Made by a program: the position numbers and the translations under genes | The notes under the pieces: model-generated | What the model saw: the letters and a program-made list of their open reading frames with translations, nothing else | Database searches by the model: none | What the model was told of the DNA's origin: nothing | Shown: positions 18,576 to 28,023 of the stretch, piece by piece | Position numbering within the stretch: the stretch's first letter is position 1 | Layout: every line of letters starts with the position of its first letter | Source of the DNA: Bartonella kosoyi | GTDB taxonomy: Bacteria > Pseudomonadota > Alphaproteobacteria > Rhizobiales > Rhizobiaceae | Direction: 5' to 3' | Length of the DNA stretch: 64,000 nucleotides | Assembly (NCBI RefSeq): GCF_003606325.2 | Contig: NZ_CP031843.2 | Location: 1,178,001-1,242,000, forward strand

Positions 18576-19462
18576 ATATTTTTGTCAGACTGGTTGTTAT
18601 TATTGCTATGAGCTTTTCTGCGCAGAGTTTGGCGAGTGATATCTCTGATCGATCTGATCAAGAGGAAGAGTTTATTTCTTTTCCTTTACAAATTCCTAAA
18701 AAACAAGAATGGAGTTTTTCAGGGCCATTTGGGTTTTATGATAAGGCGCAATTGCGGCGTGGGTTAAAAGTTTATAAACAAGTTTGTTCCAGCTGCCATG
18801 GGCTAAAATATGTGGCTTTTCGCCATTTAAAAGCTCTTGGCTATGATCAAGAACAGATTAAAGCTTTGGCGGCACAATATGAAGTGCGTGATGGTCCTAA
18901 TCGCGAAGGAAAATTTTTTAAACGTCCTGGGGTCGCAACGGATTATTTTCCTTCTCCTTTTGCGAATGAAGAAGAAGCAAGATTTATTTTAAATGGTGCT
19001 TATCCTCCAGATTTATCATTGATGGCACGGGCACGTGGTGTATCTTTGCCATTTCCTGCTTTAATTACGGATGTCTTGACTCATTATGATACAGTTGGAC
19101 CCGATTATATTACAGCTCTTTTAACAGGATACCAGGAAGCACCAAAGAAGGTAGAAGTTGCAAATGGTTATTGGTATAATCCTTATTTTATTGCCAGTAA
19201 TTCTTTAACCATGGCGCCTCCTTTGAGTGATGGTGTGGTTATTTATGAAGATGGAACTCCCCAAACTGTTGAACATTACGCGCGTGATGTTGCTGCTTTT
19301 TTGATGTGGGCTGCCGATCCTCATATGGAGATTCGTAAAAAAACAGGTTTTCGTGTTATTTTATTTTTAATCATTTTTGCAGGGCTTGTTTATATTTTAA
19401 AAAATCGTATTTGGTTTGGTTTAGAGGAAGAAACAAAAGAGGAAATAAAGAGAAAAGGATAA
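18569..19462 (+). CDS. petC: Cytochrome c1
   Basis: A 297-residue periplasmic heme protein anchored by a C-terminal helix (about 262-283). It has a signal peptide (residues 1-23) and a covalent heme site C73-x-x-C76-H77 (CSSCHGLKYV). Family segments such as DYFPSPFANEEEARF and GAYPPDLSLMARAR follow. It passes electrons from the Rieske protein to cytochrome c. Last gene of petABC; its start lies inside the end of petB. Confidence 0.96.
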   Translation: MVNIFVRLVVIIAMSFSAQSLASDISDRSDQEEEFISFPLQIPKKQEWSFSGPFGFYDKAQLRRGLKVYKQVCSSCHGLKYVAFRHLKALGYDQEQIKALAAQYEVRDGPNREGKFFKRPGVATDYFPSPFANEEEARFILNGAYPPDLSLMARARGVSLPFPALITDVLTHYDTVGPDYITALLTGYQEAPKKVEVANGYWYNPYFIASNSLTMAPPLSDGVVIYEDGTPQTVEHYARDVAAFLMWAADPHMEIRKKTGFRVILFLIIFAGLVYILKNRIWFGLEEETKEEIKRKG

Positions 19463-19573
19463 AGTGACCGCACTTGAAAGAGGGAAAAGTATAAAGAGCA
19501 TAAGGAACAAATCTGTTTATAATGCATTGAGGTTTTATGAAAGTAAAAGCAAAGTAAAAACGGAGATGTTAAA

Positions 19574-20014
19574 ATGAAAAAAATTGCATGTACTACTCTT
19601 ATGTCAATTTTGATGATTTCTAGTACTTATGCTCAGTCTTTTGAAGTGCCTTCTAAACCTGAAATGATTTCTTCGACGGGTATTGTACAGGTAGGGATCG
19701 ATAAGTCTGTGCGTTATGTGACACCTTTAGCAACGGATTTTGTTGCTTCCAGTCTCATAGGTGCCGATGTCTATAATATAGAAGATGAAAATATTGGTGA
19801 AGTAAAAGATATTATTCTACGTGAAAATAATATTGCGGGGTTTGTGATTGCGGTTGGCGGTTTCCTTGGCATAGGGGAGAGTTATGTGGTTGTTTCTCCA
19901 GAAACAATCCAGATGACAAATAATTATGGTAAGTGGAAACTTATTACAAATGCGACAAAGGATTCTTTAAAAGATGCTCCAACATTTAAATATGAAGGGC
20001 ATTGGATGCGCTAA
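19574..20014 (+). CDS. Secreted PRC-barrel domain protein
   Basis: A 146-residue protein with an N-terminal signal peptide (residues 1-20, ending STYAQS) and one PRC-barrel domain (about 55-125: LIGADVYNIEDENIGEVKD...). Such small secreted PRC-barrel proteins are frequent in rhizobia; their function is unknown, although the fold occurs in photosynthetic reaction centre H subunits and RimM. It follows petC by 111 bases in the same direction, behind a GGAG-type binding site, so it could be co-transcribed or have its own promoter. A terminator follows. Confidence 0.85.
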   Translation: MKKIACTTLMSILMISSTYAQSFEVPSKPEMISSTGIVQVGIDKSVRYVTPLATDFVASSLIGADVYNIEDENIGEVKDIILRENNIAGFVIAVGGFLGIGESYVVVSPETIQMTNNYGKWKLITNATKDSLKDAPTFKYEGHWMR

Positions 20015-20040
20015 TTTTATATTTTCATTTTTTAATCGAT

Positions 20041-20092
20041 AAAAAAGTTGCTACCATAATAATATGTAATAATATGGTAGCAACCGGTTTTT
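20041..20092. terminator. Bidirectional intrinsic terminator
   Basis: GTTGCTACCATA (20047-20058) pairs with TATGGTAGCAAC (20073-20084) across a 14-base loop. A T run follows on the plus strand, and an A run (20041-20046) gives the T run on the minus strand. It sits between the convergent PRC-barrel and ychF genes. Confidence 0.8.
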
Positions 20093-20181
20093 AGTTCAGA
20101 AGAACTTGGAAGTTTTTGCAACACCCTTCTATAGATTTATTGCAAAGTCTTCAAGATAAAAACTTAAGAGAGAGTAAAGAT

Positions 20182-21285
20182 TTAAGTATTATGTTTAAAT
20201 AACATGATATCGCCATCTTGCACAATGTATTCTTTTCCTTCATCGCGTGCCTTTCCTGCTTCTTTTGCACCGCTTTCTCCTCCCAGAGCAATATAGTCAT
20301 TGTAGCTAATCGTTTGGGCACGAATGAAGCCGCGCTCAAAATCAGAGTGAATAACGCCGGCGGCTTGGGGAGCTTTTGTACCACGCGTAATTGTCCATGC
20401 TCGTGTTTCTTTAGGTCCACAGGTGAAGTAAGTAATGAGATCAAGTAAATGATAACCAGCGCGAATAAGGCGATTTAAACTTGGCTCAAAGAGCCCTAGA
20501 GCATCGAGATATTCTAATGCTTCAGCATCATTCAGTTGCGTGATTTCCGCTTCGATAGATGCAGAAATGATAATGCTTTGCGCATTGTGCTCTATTGCCA
20601 TTTTTTCAACTACTTGGGTAAAGTTATTTCCATGAGCGGCATCATTTTCGCTTACATTACAAACATAAAGTACAGGCTTGGAAGTGAGAAGATTTAAACT
20701 CTTTAGAATATGGTGTTCATCTAAAGCAATATCTTTGAGTAATAACCGGACAGGATTTCCCTGTTGCAAAATATTTAATGCTTTTTCCATAACGGGGAGA
20801 ATTGTGAGAGCTTCTTTGTCTTTTCCAGTTGCCCGTTTACGAATTTGTACGATTCGTCTTTCAAGACTTTCTAGATCTGCCAGCATGAGTTCAGTTTCAA
20901 CGGTTGTCGCATCAGAAATAGGATCAATACGTCCTTCTACATGGGTAATATCTTCATTTTGAAAACAGCGTAAAACGTGGATAATAGCATCGACTTCGCG
21001 AATATTGGCTAAAAATTTATTCCCTAAACCTTCGCCTTTTGACGCGCCTCGTACAAGCCCCGCAATATCAACGAAATTAATGCGTGTAGGAATAATTTCT
21101 TTTGAACCAGCGATTGATGCAATTTTTTCCATTCGTAAATCAGGAACAGCAACTTCACCGGTATTGGGTTCAATGGTACAAAAAGGATAATTGGCAGCCT
21201 GTGCAGTGGCTGTTTTTGTTAATGCATTAAAAAGAGTTGATTTACCAACATTAGGTAATCCAACAATACCGCATTTAAAGCCCAT
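20182..21285 (-). CDS. ychF: Redox-regulated ribosome-binding ATPase YchF
   Basis: A 367-residue Obg-family P-loop protein that binds the ribosome and, in this subfamily, prefers ATP over GTP. It has P-loop G9-LPNVGKS16, switch FVDIAGLVRGASKGEG, the NxxE-type specificity element (CNVSENDA) in place of NKxD, and a C-terminal TGS domain (about 280-365) ending ALGGESGAKEAGKARDEGKEY. A good AGAAGGA binding site precedes the ATG. Divergent from the L,D-transpeptidase gene. Confidence 0.96.
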   Translation of the reverse strand: MGFKCGIVGLPNVGKSTLFNALTKTATAQAANYPFCTIEPNTGEVAVPDLRMEKIASIAGSKEIIPTRINFVDIAGLVRGASKGEGLGNKFLANIREVDAIIHVLRCFQNEDITHVEGRIDPISDATTVETELMLADLESLERRIVQIRKRATGKDKEALTILPVMEKALNILQQGNPVRLLLKDIALDEHHILKSLNLLTSKPVLYVCNVSENDAAHGNNFTQVVEKMAIEHNAQSIIISASIEAEITQLNDAEALEYLDALGLFEPSLNRLIRAGYHLLDLITYFTCGPKETRAWTITRGTKAPQAAGVIHSDFERGFIRAQTISYNDYIALGGESGAKEAGKARDEGKEYIVQDGDIMLFKHNT

Positions 21286-21524
21286 GAGAATCCTTCTTTT
21301 CTGTTGATTTTATGCTCAAGATAAAATTTGTATAGCATATTTTCAGAAGAGTTATAGTCTTTGTATTGCGAGAAGTGAGAAAAAAGTCTACAGCAATAAA
21401 TAATCTGCTTTTTTACCTTCTAAAGTTCTTAATTGAAGAAAACTTCCAGTTAATGTTAATAGTGTGCTAAGTTTTTCATGGTACGCAAATCTGCATAAAT
21501 AGTTTAATCGGAGAAAATAGAAGA

Positions 21525-22268
21525 GTGTTATCTCGTTGTGCCTTTTTAATTGCAGCACTTTTAGCTTTGGCTGGATGTGCTACAACACGTCAATCAGATA
21601 TGTCATCAGCTTCTTTTCAACAAGCTCGATACATTCCACCAGAAATACAGGCTTTGTACGGTCCTGTAACGAATGAAACTTATCCGTTACCTGCTGTTGA
21701 TCTTGCAAAAATTGATCCAAAGTTTTGGCGACAAGAAGTGATTTATTATACATCTTATCCACCTGGAACGTTGGTTATCGATACGCAAGAATGTTTTCTT
21801 TACCTTATTGGTGAAAATGGGAAAGCTTTACGCTATGGAATTGGGGTCGGTAAGGAAGGCCTAGCATTTGAAGGTGAGGGGGTTGTACAGCGCAAGCGTC
21901 GCTGGCCAAATTGGGCGCCTACTGCAGCAATGATGGCTCGAGAACCAGAACGTTATGGTCATTTGGGGAAAGGAATGCCACCAGGCCCCGATAATCCATT
22001 GGGCGCACGAGCACTTTATCTTTTCAAAAATGGGAAAGATACACTTTTCCGTATTCATGGCTCACATGAATCTTGGTCGATTGGGCGTGCGATTTCAAGC
22101 GGGTGTATCCGTTTGCTTAATCAAGATATTATTGATCTTTATGATCGTGTTCCCGTTGGTTCACGTGTCGTGGTGTTACAAAACAATAGGAGTGTTCCTA
22201 CCGTTTACAGTCAACAATCAAATGGCTACGATCCGCTAGAGTCAACCATTCAGGCAAATGATTTTTAA
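21525..22268 (+). CDS. L,D-transpeptidase lipoprotein (YkuD/ErfK family)
   Basis: A 247-residue enzyme that forms non-classical peptidoglycan cross-links or attaches proteins to peptidoglycan. The signal peptide ends in a lipobox LAGC with C18, so it should be a lipoprotein. The YkuD catalytic centre is H178-G and S192-G-C194-I-R-L, with C194 the nucleophile. The gene starts with GTG at 21525, behind GGAGA, in agreement with the signal peptide. It is divergent from ychF. In Bartonella and other rhizobia several paralogues exist; which one this is cannot be told. Confidence 0.9.
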   Translation: MLSRCAFLIAALLALAGCATTRQSDMSSASFQQARYIPPEIQALYGPVTNETYPLPAVDLAKIDPKFWRQEVIYYTSYPPGTLVIDTQECFLYLIGENGKALRYGIGVGKEGLAFEGEGVVQRKRRWPNWAPTAAMMAREPERYGHLGKGMPPGPDNPLGARALYLFKNGKDTLFRIHGSHESWSIGRAISSGCIRLLNQDIIDLYDRVPVGSRVVVLQNNRSVPTVYSQQSNGYDPLESTIQANDF

Positions 22269-22643
22269 TTTGAGGGAGAAGATTGGAGAGAACCATTTGA
22301 GTATTTTGGTTTTCTATTCAATCTTTTCTTTTTCAAAAGGTCTGTACAAATATCATGATTTTCTTTGTCAGCTTTTCATGTTTCCCCAACAGGCTTTACC
22401 TTTGATAGGACTTATAAGGGGCATTCTCTTTCTTTTTTCAAGAGATTTTATCCGTATATCTCTCGAATTTGTGAGGTGTACGCCAATGGTTTTGATTGCT
22501 TTCATTATTAATAGATTTGAAATGAAGCTTAGGATATTTGACGCTTTTATTCAGCTTACAAAAAATTAATTTTATAAATCAATATATTATATAAAATTTC
22601 TATAGAGAAGTGTTGATTTTTGGCCAATAAGAGAAATAAGCGA
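22269..22643. other. Convergent gap with a possible permease remnant
   Basis: The gap between the L,D-transpeptidase gene and pth. It contains an open frame (22258-22569) whose middle part resembles an amino-acid ABC permease (separate entry). No terminator-like hairpin was found. Confidence 0.4.
22393..22509 (+). pseudogene. Fragment resembling an amino-acid ABC transporter permease
   Basis: The plus-strand frame reads ALPLIGLIRGILFLFS followed by RISLEFVRCTPMVLIAF. This matches the pattern of HisM/AapM-type permeases, in which a glycine/leucine-rich helix, a short basic loop and E-F-x-R-G-T-P-hydrophobic follow each other. Only about 40 residues of the usual 220 or more remain. The conserved Gly after Arg is Cys, and no ribosome binding site is seen. 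Likely a decayed remnant; chance similarity of a hydrophobic frame is the alternative. Confidence 0.35.
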
Positions 22644-23225
22644 TTAGGATAAGTTTTTGTTTTTTATCGTTTGTGAAACTTCATTCATAAAGAGAGATTT
22701 GTCACCTTTTATGAGGAGAGTAATATTTTTTGCAAGAGTATTTAAGAGAGGGAGCAACCATTCTTGATCAGATTTGGTAAAATTTCCTAGAACATGTTGA
22801 TGAACAAGTTCTTTGCTTCCAGGATGACCAATTCCTATACGCAGACGGCAATAGTCAGTACCACAATGGGCATCAATAGACTTAATACCATTATGTCCAT
22901 TATTTCCTCCCCCAATTTTTATACGAACTTTCCCCGGTGATAGGTCTAACTCATCACAAATGATGATCAAATTCTTTAAATCTAATTTGTAAAATCGCAA
23001 AGCTTCGCCAATAGCTTGTCCCGAGAGATTCATGAAAGTTTGCGGTTTTATAAGAAAAATTTTCTCATTATTGATGAAACCATTGGAGATTTCTGCTTGA
23101 AACTTCTTCGACCATGGAGAAAAAGAAAAGGATTGATAAATAGCATCGACAGCCATAAAACCAATATTATGGCGATTATTTTGATATTGGGAACCAGGAT
23201 TACCAAGACCAGCAATAAGCCACAT
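22644..23225 (-). CDS. pth: Peptidyl-tRNA hydrolase
   Basis: A 193-residue enzyme that frees tRNA from peptidyl-tRNA dropped by ribosomes. It has N9-P-G (GLGNPG), catalytic H19 (NNRHNIGF), the asparagine of FMNLSG and the aspartate of ICDELDL, in the normal order. Length is typical. It lies behind rplY with 76 bases between, including a hairpin, the same pairing seen in many proteobacteria. A GAAGG site precedes the ATG. Confidence 0.96.
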   Translation of the reverse strand: MWLIAGLGNPGSQYQNNRHNIGFMAVDAIYQSFSFSPWSKKFQAEISNGFINNEKIFLIKPQTFMNLSGQAIGEALRFYKLDLKNLIIICDELDLSPGKVRIKIGGGNNGHNGIKSIDAHCGTDYCRLRIGIGHPGSKELVHQHVLGNFTKSDQEWLLPLLNTLAKNITLLIKGDKSLFMNEVSQTIKNKNLS

Positions 23226-23273
23226 ATGTACCTTCAGTCAAAGTGTGAGGGGAGTATACGTCTCATAAATGAA

Positions 23274-23292
23274 GGCGGGAAAGATTCCCGCC
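23274..23292 (-). terminator. Hairpin between rplY and pth
   Basis: GGCGGGAA and TTCCCGCC form a perfect 8-bp GC-rich stem with a 3-base loop, 9 bases after the rplY stop. On the minus strand it is followed by a weak T-rich stretch (TTCATTT), so it may act as a partial terminator or an RNA processing/stability hairpin that lowers pth expression relative to rplY. Confidence 0.6.
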
Positions 23293-23301
23293 TGTTGTGT
23301 T

Positions 23302-23931
23302 TTATGAAGTTGGCGCTTCATCTTCATCCTTTTCTTGTTCGGAAGTTTCATCAGTGATATCCAGGCTAGCGGGAGCTGCAATGGTTGCAATGGTAAAGTC
23401 CCGATCTTGGATGATGGGTGTCACATCTTTTGGCAGTTGAACGGCTGAAATGTGAATAGAATCACCAATAGAGTAGCTGGAGAGGTCAATTTCGATAGCT
23501 TCAGGAATAGCATTCGCTGGAGCTGTACATTCAATTTCGTGACGAACAATATTGAGGACACCACCCTTTTTAATTCCAGGTGCGGTATCTTCATTGAGGA
23601 AGTGGACAGGAATATTCACTTCTACAACGGATTTTGCTGAAATGCGTAAGAAATCGACATGGAGTGGAAAGTCACGCACAGGATCCAATTGGTAATCTTT
23701 TGGCAAGACCATAATTTTTTGCTTGTCGAGAACAATTGTTGCAATGGTGGTCCGAAAGCCACCGGCGTGGATTTTGTAGAAAATTTCTTTATAGGGAACT
23801 GTTATTGCCAAAGGAGGTTGTTTTTCACCATAAATGACAGCAGGGATAAGACCGTTGCGACGAAGTTCACGGGAGGACCCCTTACCAACCCGCTCGCGTT
23901 TTTCGGCCTTAAGAGTGTAGCTTTTACTCAT
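23302..23931 (-). CDS. rplY: 50S ribosomal protein L25 / general stress protein Ctc
   Basis: A 209-residue protein of the long (Ctc/TL5) type of L25, which binds 5S rRNA. The N-terminal L25 domain (about 5-95) starts with the family pattern [26 protein letters not shown]-terminal beta domain (about 100-190) and an acidic tail follow. A clear AAGGAC binding site precedes the ATG. First gene of rplY-pth; divergent from the HerA-like ATPase. Confidence 0.95.
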   Translation of the reverse strand: MSKSYTLKAEKRERVGKGSSRELRRNGLIPAVIYGEKQPPLAITVPYKEIFYKIHAGGFRTTIATIVLDKQKIMVLPKDYQLDPVRDFPLHVDFLRISAKSVVEVNIPVHFLNEDTAPGIKKGGVLNIVRHEIECTAPANAIPEAIEIDLSSYSIGDSIHISAVQLPKDVTPIIQDRDFTIATIAAPASLDITDETSEQEKDEDEAPTS

Positions 23932-24217
23932 AATTTAAGTCCTTTTTACATGATTGGAGATCCTTCAAAAACAATAATAGTTTTTGCATGGATATGAAGA
24001 TATGCGCTAGAAAACAGCGATTGCTCCATTCTACGTTGCCTCCAAGGGTGTCTACGTAGAAGTTTGTTCTATAATTCAAACTCTTCATAGATGCAAGAGT
24101 TGTGGGAAAAATCGATGATTTCTACCGTTTAAAAGGAGGAAATGTTACAAATTGCGGTGTGGATGGAGAATCAACCAATAGGCGCTGATATGTTTAAAAT
24201 CAAACACTGGAGATGTT

Positions 24218-25717
24218 ATGAAGGTTGAGATTGCCTTGGGTGAGATGTCAGAGAGTCGTGCTTTGCATAAAACGATGCCAGCACTTCTTGATTTGGAAGA
24301 ATTATTGGCGACACGTCTTCTTGTACAAGGGAATTCCGGTTCAGGGAAATCACATCTTTTACGCCGTCTTTTAGAACAAAGTGCTAAGTGGGTGCAACAC
24401 TGTGTGATTGACCCAGAGGGGGATTTTATAACTTTGGCCGATAAATTTGGTCATGTTATTGTAGAGGCTCAACGGAGTGAATTAGAATTGACGCGTATTG
24501 CCCATCGCATTCGGCAACATCGGGTTTCGGTAGTCTTTAATCTTGAAGGGTTGGATACCGAACAACAGATGCGTGCTGTGGGGGCTTTCCTTGGAGCATT
24601 GTTTGATGTGGAGCGTGATTATTGGTATCCTATGCTTATCGTTGTCGATGAAGCACAATTGTTTGCGCCAACTGCGGCAGGAGAAGTTTCCGATGAAGCG
24701 CGTAAAATTTCTCTGAGCGCTATGACCAATCTTATGTGTCGAGGACGTAAACGTGGTCTTGCCGGTGTTATTGCAACACAACGTTTAGCTAAGCTTGCCA
24801 AAAATGTTGCTGCTGAAGCTTCAAATTTTTTAATAGGGCGGACTTTTTTAGATATTGATATGATGCGTGCGGCTGATCTTTTGGGGATGGAGCGCCGTCA
24901 AGCGGAAATGTTTAGAGATCTTGAGCGGGGACATTTTATCGCTTTAGGTCCTGCTTTATCACGACGTCCCTTACCGATTATCATTGGTTCGGTTGAAACT
25001 TTAGCACGCTCTTCTAGCCCTAAATTAATGCCACTTCCAACAGAGAACATAGATGCAAAAGAACTCGTTTTTACGGCTTCACCAGAGGAAATTTTAACGC
25101 CATTTAAACAAATACGAGAGTCTATGAGAGAAAAATCAATGCACGAGATGTTAGAGGAGGTGGTGCATAAAAAACAAGAGGACTTAGAAGAAAATCTAAG
25201 TTTATTTCCTGAACTTTCTGGTGTTGAGCGAGAGTGTCAAGCAGAACAAATTATTCGGGAAATTCTTGAGGATCCTGAGGCTTTTTATCGTTCAACAGCG
25301 GTGCTTTATCAAGATTTTTCGGTTCGTTGCCGTATCCATGGTATGTCTAAGGTTCCTTTTAATCTTTCACAATTTCGGCGTAAATTGGCGATTTCTCAAG
25401 CTTTTGTCGATGAACAAACAGCTGTCAGTGAACATTGGAAATATATTTTGCAAATATCAGAAAGTTTGGAAGATGATGTCCAAGGGGTCTTCTTGAATGT
25501 GGCACAGTCCGCATTGGGTGGAAAGCCATGCCCATCTGATGCATTTTTAGCCCGTCTTTATGGGACACACTCTTTAAGTCGTGCACGTCGGCTCTTAACC
25601 TACTTTGAAGAGCGCGGACTCATTGTTATTCATACGCATTTTAGTGGTCAACGCATCGTTGCATTTCCTGACCTTGGTGTCGAAACGGCACCAGGAGATC
25701 CCAAAGAACCACTTTAA
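24218..25717 (+). CDS. HerA-like DUF87 ATPase
   Basis: A 499-residue P-loop ATPase of the HerA/FtsK superfamily. It has Walker A G38-NSGSGKS45, Walker [10 protein letters not shown] (D144/E145) and a downstream arginine-containing segment [19 protein letters not shown], typical of HerA-type pumps. The C-terminal third (about 330-490) is not recognised. HerA proteins in archaea work with the NurA nuclease in end resection, but no nurA or other nuclease gene is adjacent here, so the role is open. The start is an ATG behind GGAG. Its stop codon shares TTAA with the stop of the facing prs gene. Confidence 0.82.
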   Translation: MKVEIALGEMSESRALHKTMPALLDLEELLATRLLVQGNSGSGKSHLLRRLLEQSAKWVQHCVIDPEGDFITLADKFGHVIVEAQRSELELTRIAHRIRQHRVSVVFNLEGLDTEQQMRAVGAFLGALFDVERDYWYPMLIVVDEAQLFAPTAAGEVSDEARKISLSAMTNLMCRGRKRGLAGVIATQRLAKLAKNVAAEASNFLIGRTFLDIDMMRAADLLGMERRQAEMFRDLERGHFIALGPALSRRPLPIIIGSVETLARSSSPKLMPLPTENIDAKELVFTASPEEILTPFKQIRESMREKSMHEMLEEVVHKKQEDLEENLSLFPELSGVERECQAEQIIREILEDPEAFYRSTAVLYQDFSVRCRIHGMSKVPFNLSQFRRKLAISQAFVDEQTAVSEHWKYILQISESLEDDVQGVFLNVAQSALGGKPCPSDAFLARLYGTHSLSRARRLLTYFEERGLIVIHTHFSGQRIVAFPDLGVETAPGDPKEPL

Positions 25718-26646
25718 CCAAATAAGCTGGAAACAGATTGTTCTGCTGCTGTTCTAGCGATTGCTTCTCCAATGAGGTCGGCGATGGGCAAAACGCGAAT
25801 ATTATGAGCTTTCTCAATGGCTCCTGTTGGCATAATTGAATCTGTAATAACCAATTCTTTCATTTCTGAATGGGTAATGCGCTCAATAGCACTCCCAGAA
25901 AGAACACCATGCGTGATATAAGCCGTGACACTGTTGGCACCGTGTTGAAGCAGAGCACTTGCTGCATTGCATAAAGTCCCACCAGAATCAACAATATCAT
26001 CCAGCAGAAGACAATCTTTCCCCGATACATCTCCAATAATATTCATAACTTCTGATTCACCAGGGCGTTCACGACGTTTATCGACAATAGCAAGCAAACT
26101 GTTCAAGCGTTTGGCGAGTGAGCGAGCGCGGACCACACCACCCACATCAGGTGAAACAACAATAACATTTTCAAGAGAATAATGCATTTTGACATCGCGA
26201 GAAATGACAGGAACAGCATAGAGATTATCCGTAGGAATATCAAAAAAACCTTGAATTTGTCCTGCATGAAGGTCCAATGTTAAAACGCGATGGGCGCCTG
26301 CTTCAGTAATCAGGTTGGCAACAAGTTTTGCAGAAATAGGAGTCCGTGGTCCAGGCTTTCTATCTTGGCGGGCGTAGCCAAAATAGGGTATCACCGCTGT
26401 AATACGACGCGCAGAAGAACGACGAAGAGCATCAATCATGATGAGCAATTCCATTAAATGATCATTTGCAGGATAAGATGTAGATTGCAAAACAAACACA
26501 TCTTGGCCTCGTACATTTTCATGCAATTCTACGAAAATTTCTTGATCAGCAAAGCGCTTTACAGTTGCTTTACCTAAGGGGATGTTCAAATAATTTGTAA
26601 CATCTTCAGCGAGACGTGGATTAGAATTTCCGCAGAAAAGTTTCAT
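25714..26646 (-). CDS. prs: Ribose-phosphate pyrophosphokinase
   Basis: A 310-residue enzyme making PRPP from ribose-5-phosphate and ATP, for purine, pyrimidine, His, Trp and NAD synthesis. It has the family motifs [20 protein letters not shown] and the PRPP-binding loop [11 protein letters not shown]. Length and sequence pattern are standard for bacterial class I enzymes. Convergent with the HerA-like gene, with a 4-base overlap. The region upstream (26647-27142) is non-coding and must hold its promoter. Confidence 0.97.
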   Translation of the reverse strand: MKLFCGNSNPRLAEDVTNYLNIPLGKATVKRFADQEIFVELHENVRGQDVFVLQSTSYPANDHLMELLIMIDALRRSSARRITAVIPYFGYARQDRKPGPRTPISAKLVANLITEAGAHRVLTLDLHAGQIQGFFDIPTDNLYAVPVISRDVKMHYSLENVIVVSPDVGGVVRARSLAKRLNSLLAIVDKRRERPGESEVMNIIGDVSGKDCLLLDDIVDSGGTLCNAASALLQHGANSVTAYITHGVLSGSAIERITHSEMKELVITDSIMPTGAIEKAHNIRVLPIADLIGEAIARTAAEQSVSSLFG

Positions 26647-27142
26647 AGTAGAACCTCTGAATAATCATGGTAGGAATGCAACAGGGTTTTTAGTTTCTTT
26701 TTATTAAATTGCAAGAAAACAATTACAAAAGCCTTACAATTTTATTGATTATTGTTAAAGAGCTATGCGGTACGTTTTCTCTTTTTCCCAAATTTTTATT
26801 CCCTGTAGAGTTGATTCTTGAAATTGCTAAGAAAAAACAAAGGCTGCCGTTTATTTGTATGGGAGGATCTACGATAGAAAAATATTTTTTATCTCTATAA
26901 GTTTCATATATTACTTGATTTAGAAAATAGCTTCAATGGTATTTTATGTTTAAATAATGACGTATTAAAGGTCATTATAATCAAACGTTGAAACGAAGAG
27001 TTCGTTTTATTTCTCATCGCAACAGTTTTCGTGTTTATGACGCCAATAAGGATTTTTATGAAAAAAGCACTTTAGAAAAAAGCATACTTATTTTATCGAC
27101 ATTATTTTGTTTGCGGTTTTGAGCTTTTTGTGAGAAAAAAAT
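26647..27142. other. Non-coding gap between pgeF and prs
   Basis: About 500 AT-rich bases. A 63-codon frame on the plus strand (26709) has no binding site or recognisable motif. Holds the prs promoter; nothing else is seen. Confidence 0.45.
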
Positions 27143-27925
27143 TTATTTCAACATAATAGCAGAAATTTGCCGCCCATCATCAGGTTCATTGCGGTGTCTT
27201 GCACGTCGATAAGAAAAAAAAATCTGTTCATTTTGATAGGTACAAAGCTCTACGCAAGAAGCATTAACGCCTGCTTCTTTGAGTTGATTGATAATAAATG
27301 CCCATAGATTAAAATGAAAGTGATTGACTTTTTCTGTTTTTAAAAAATATTTTTGAAATTTACTGTGACACTCAATAAATTGGTCGTAGAATTCACTTGT
27401 TACTTCGTAGTGGTGTGGGCCAATACAAGGTCCAAGAGCTGCTGTTATTGATTGTCTTTTGGCTCCCTGTTTTTCCATAACTGCAATTGTTTTCTCAATA
27501 ATTCCATTTAGGCTTCCGCGCCAGCCAGCATGTGTTGCGGCAATGACCCCAGCTTGTGGATCAGCAAACAGTATTGGGCCACAATCTGCTGTAAGAACTC
27601 CAATAACGAGACCTGGTGTAGTCGTGACAAGAGCATCAGCTTTAGGAGGTTGTACACCGATAATTACTTGATGAGCGACGATGACATCAGAAGAATGTAT
27701 TTGATTAACCGTGACTAAACTTTGCGATTCAACACCAAAATAATCAGCAATAAAAAGACGATTTTGTACAATATGTTCAGGTTGGTCGTTTGATCTTTTT
27801 CCTACATTAAAGCTATGAAAGTTTTTTGAAACACCAGCTTGACGTGTAAAAAATCCATGTTTTATCCCATGGGAGTATAAAGTAGAGAGATTTTTTGCAA
27901 GGATGGGATGAGGGATAGGCTTCAT
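27143..27925 (-). CDS. pgeF: Peptidoglycan editing factor PgeF (YfiH/laccase domain)
   Basis: A 260-residue purine-nucleoside-phosphorylase-like (Cu-oxidase_4) protein. The zinc ligands are recognisable: H77 (QIHSSD), C115 (TADCGP) and H132 (THAGWRG). In E. coli this family removes wrongly incorporated L-Ser from peptidoglycan precursors; related proteins show laccase or adenosine deaminase activity in vitro. It is the last gene of lgt-midA-pgeF, a rhizobial arrangement, with about 100 bases to midA. AAGGAA precedes the ATG. Confidence 0.92.
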   Translation of the reverse strand: MKPIPHPILAKNLSTLYSHGIKHGFFTRQAGVSKNFHSFNVGKRSNDQPEHIVQNRLFIADYFGVESQSLVTVNQIHSSDVIVAHQVIIGVQPPKADALVTTTPGLVIGVLTADCGPILFADPQAGVIAATHAGWRGSLNGIIEKTIAVMEKQGAKRQSITAALGPCIGPHHYEVTSEFYDQFIECHSKFQKYFLKTEKVNHFHFNLWAFIINQLKEAGVNASCVELCTYQNEQIFFSYRRARHRNEPDDGRQISAIMLK

Positions 27926-28023
27926 AAAAGTTCCTTATGAGATTATTTGAAGTGGAAGAGATGTTTGTATTTGTTAATGAATATTTCGGATAATGATGTA
28001 CTTATTGACAAAATTACTGATCA

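Noticed and set aside
26709..26900. 63-codon plus-strand frame upstream of prs.
   Set aside because: No binding site, no recognisable motif, located in an ordinary promoter gap.
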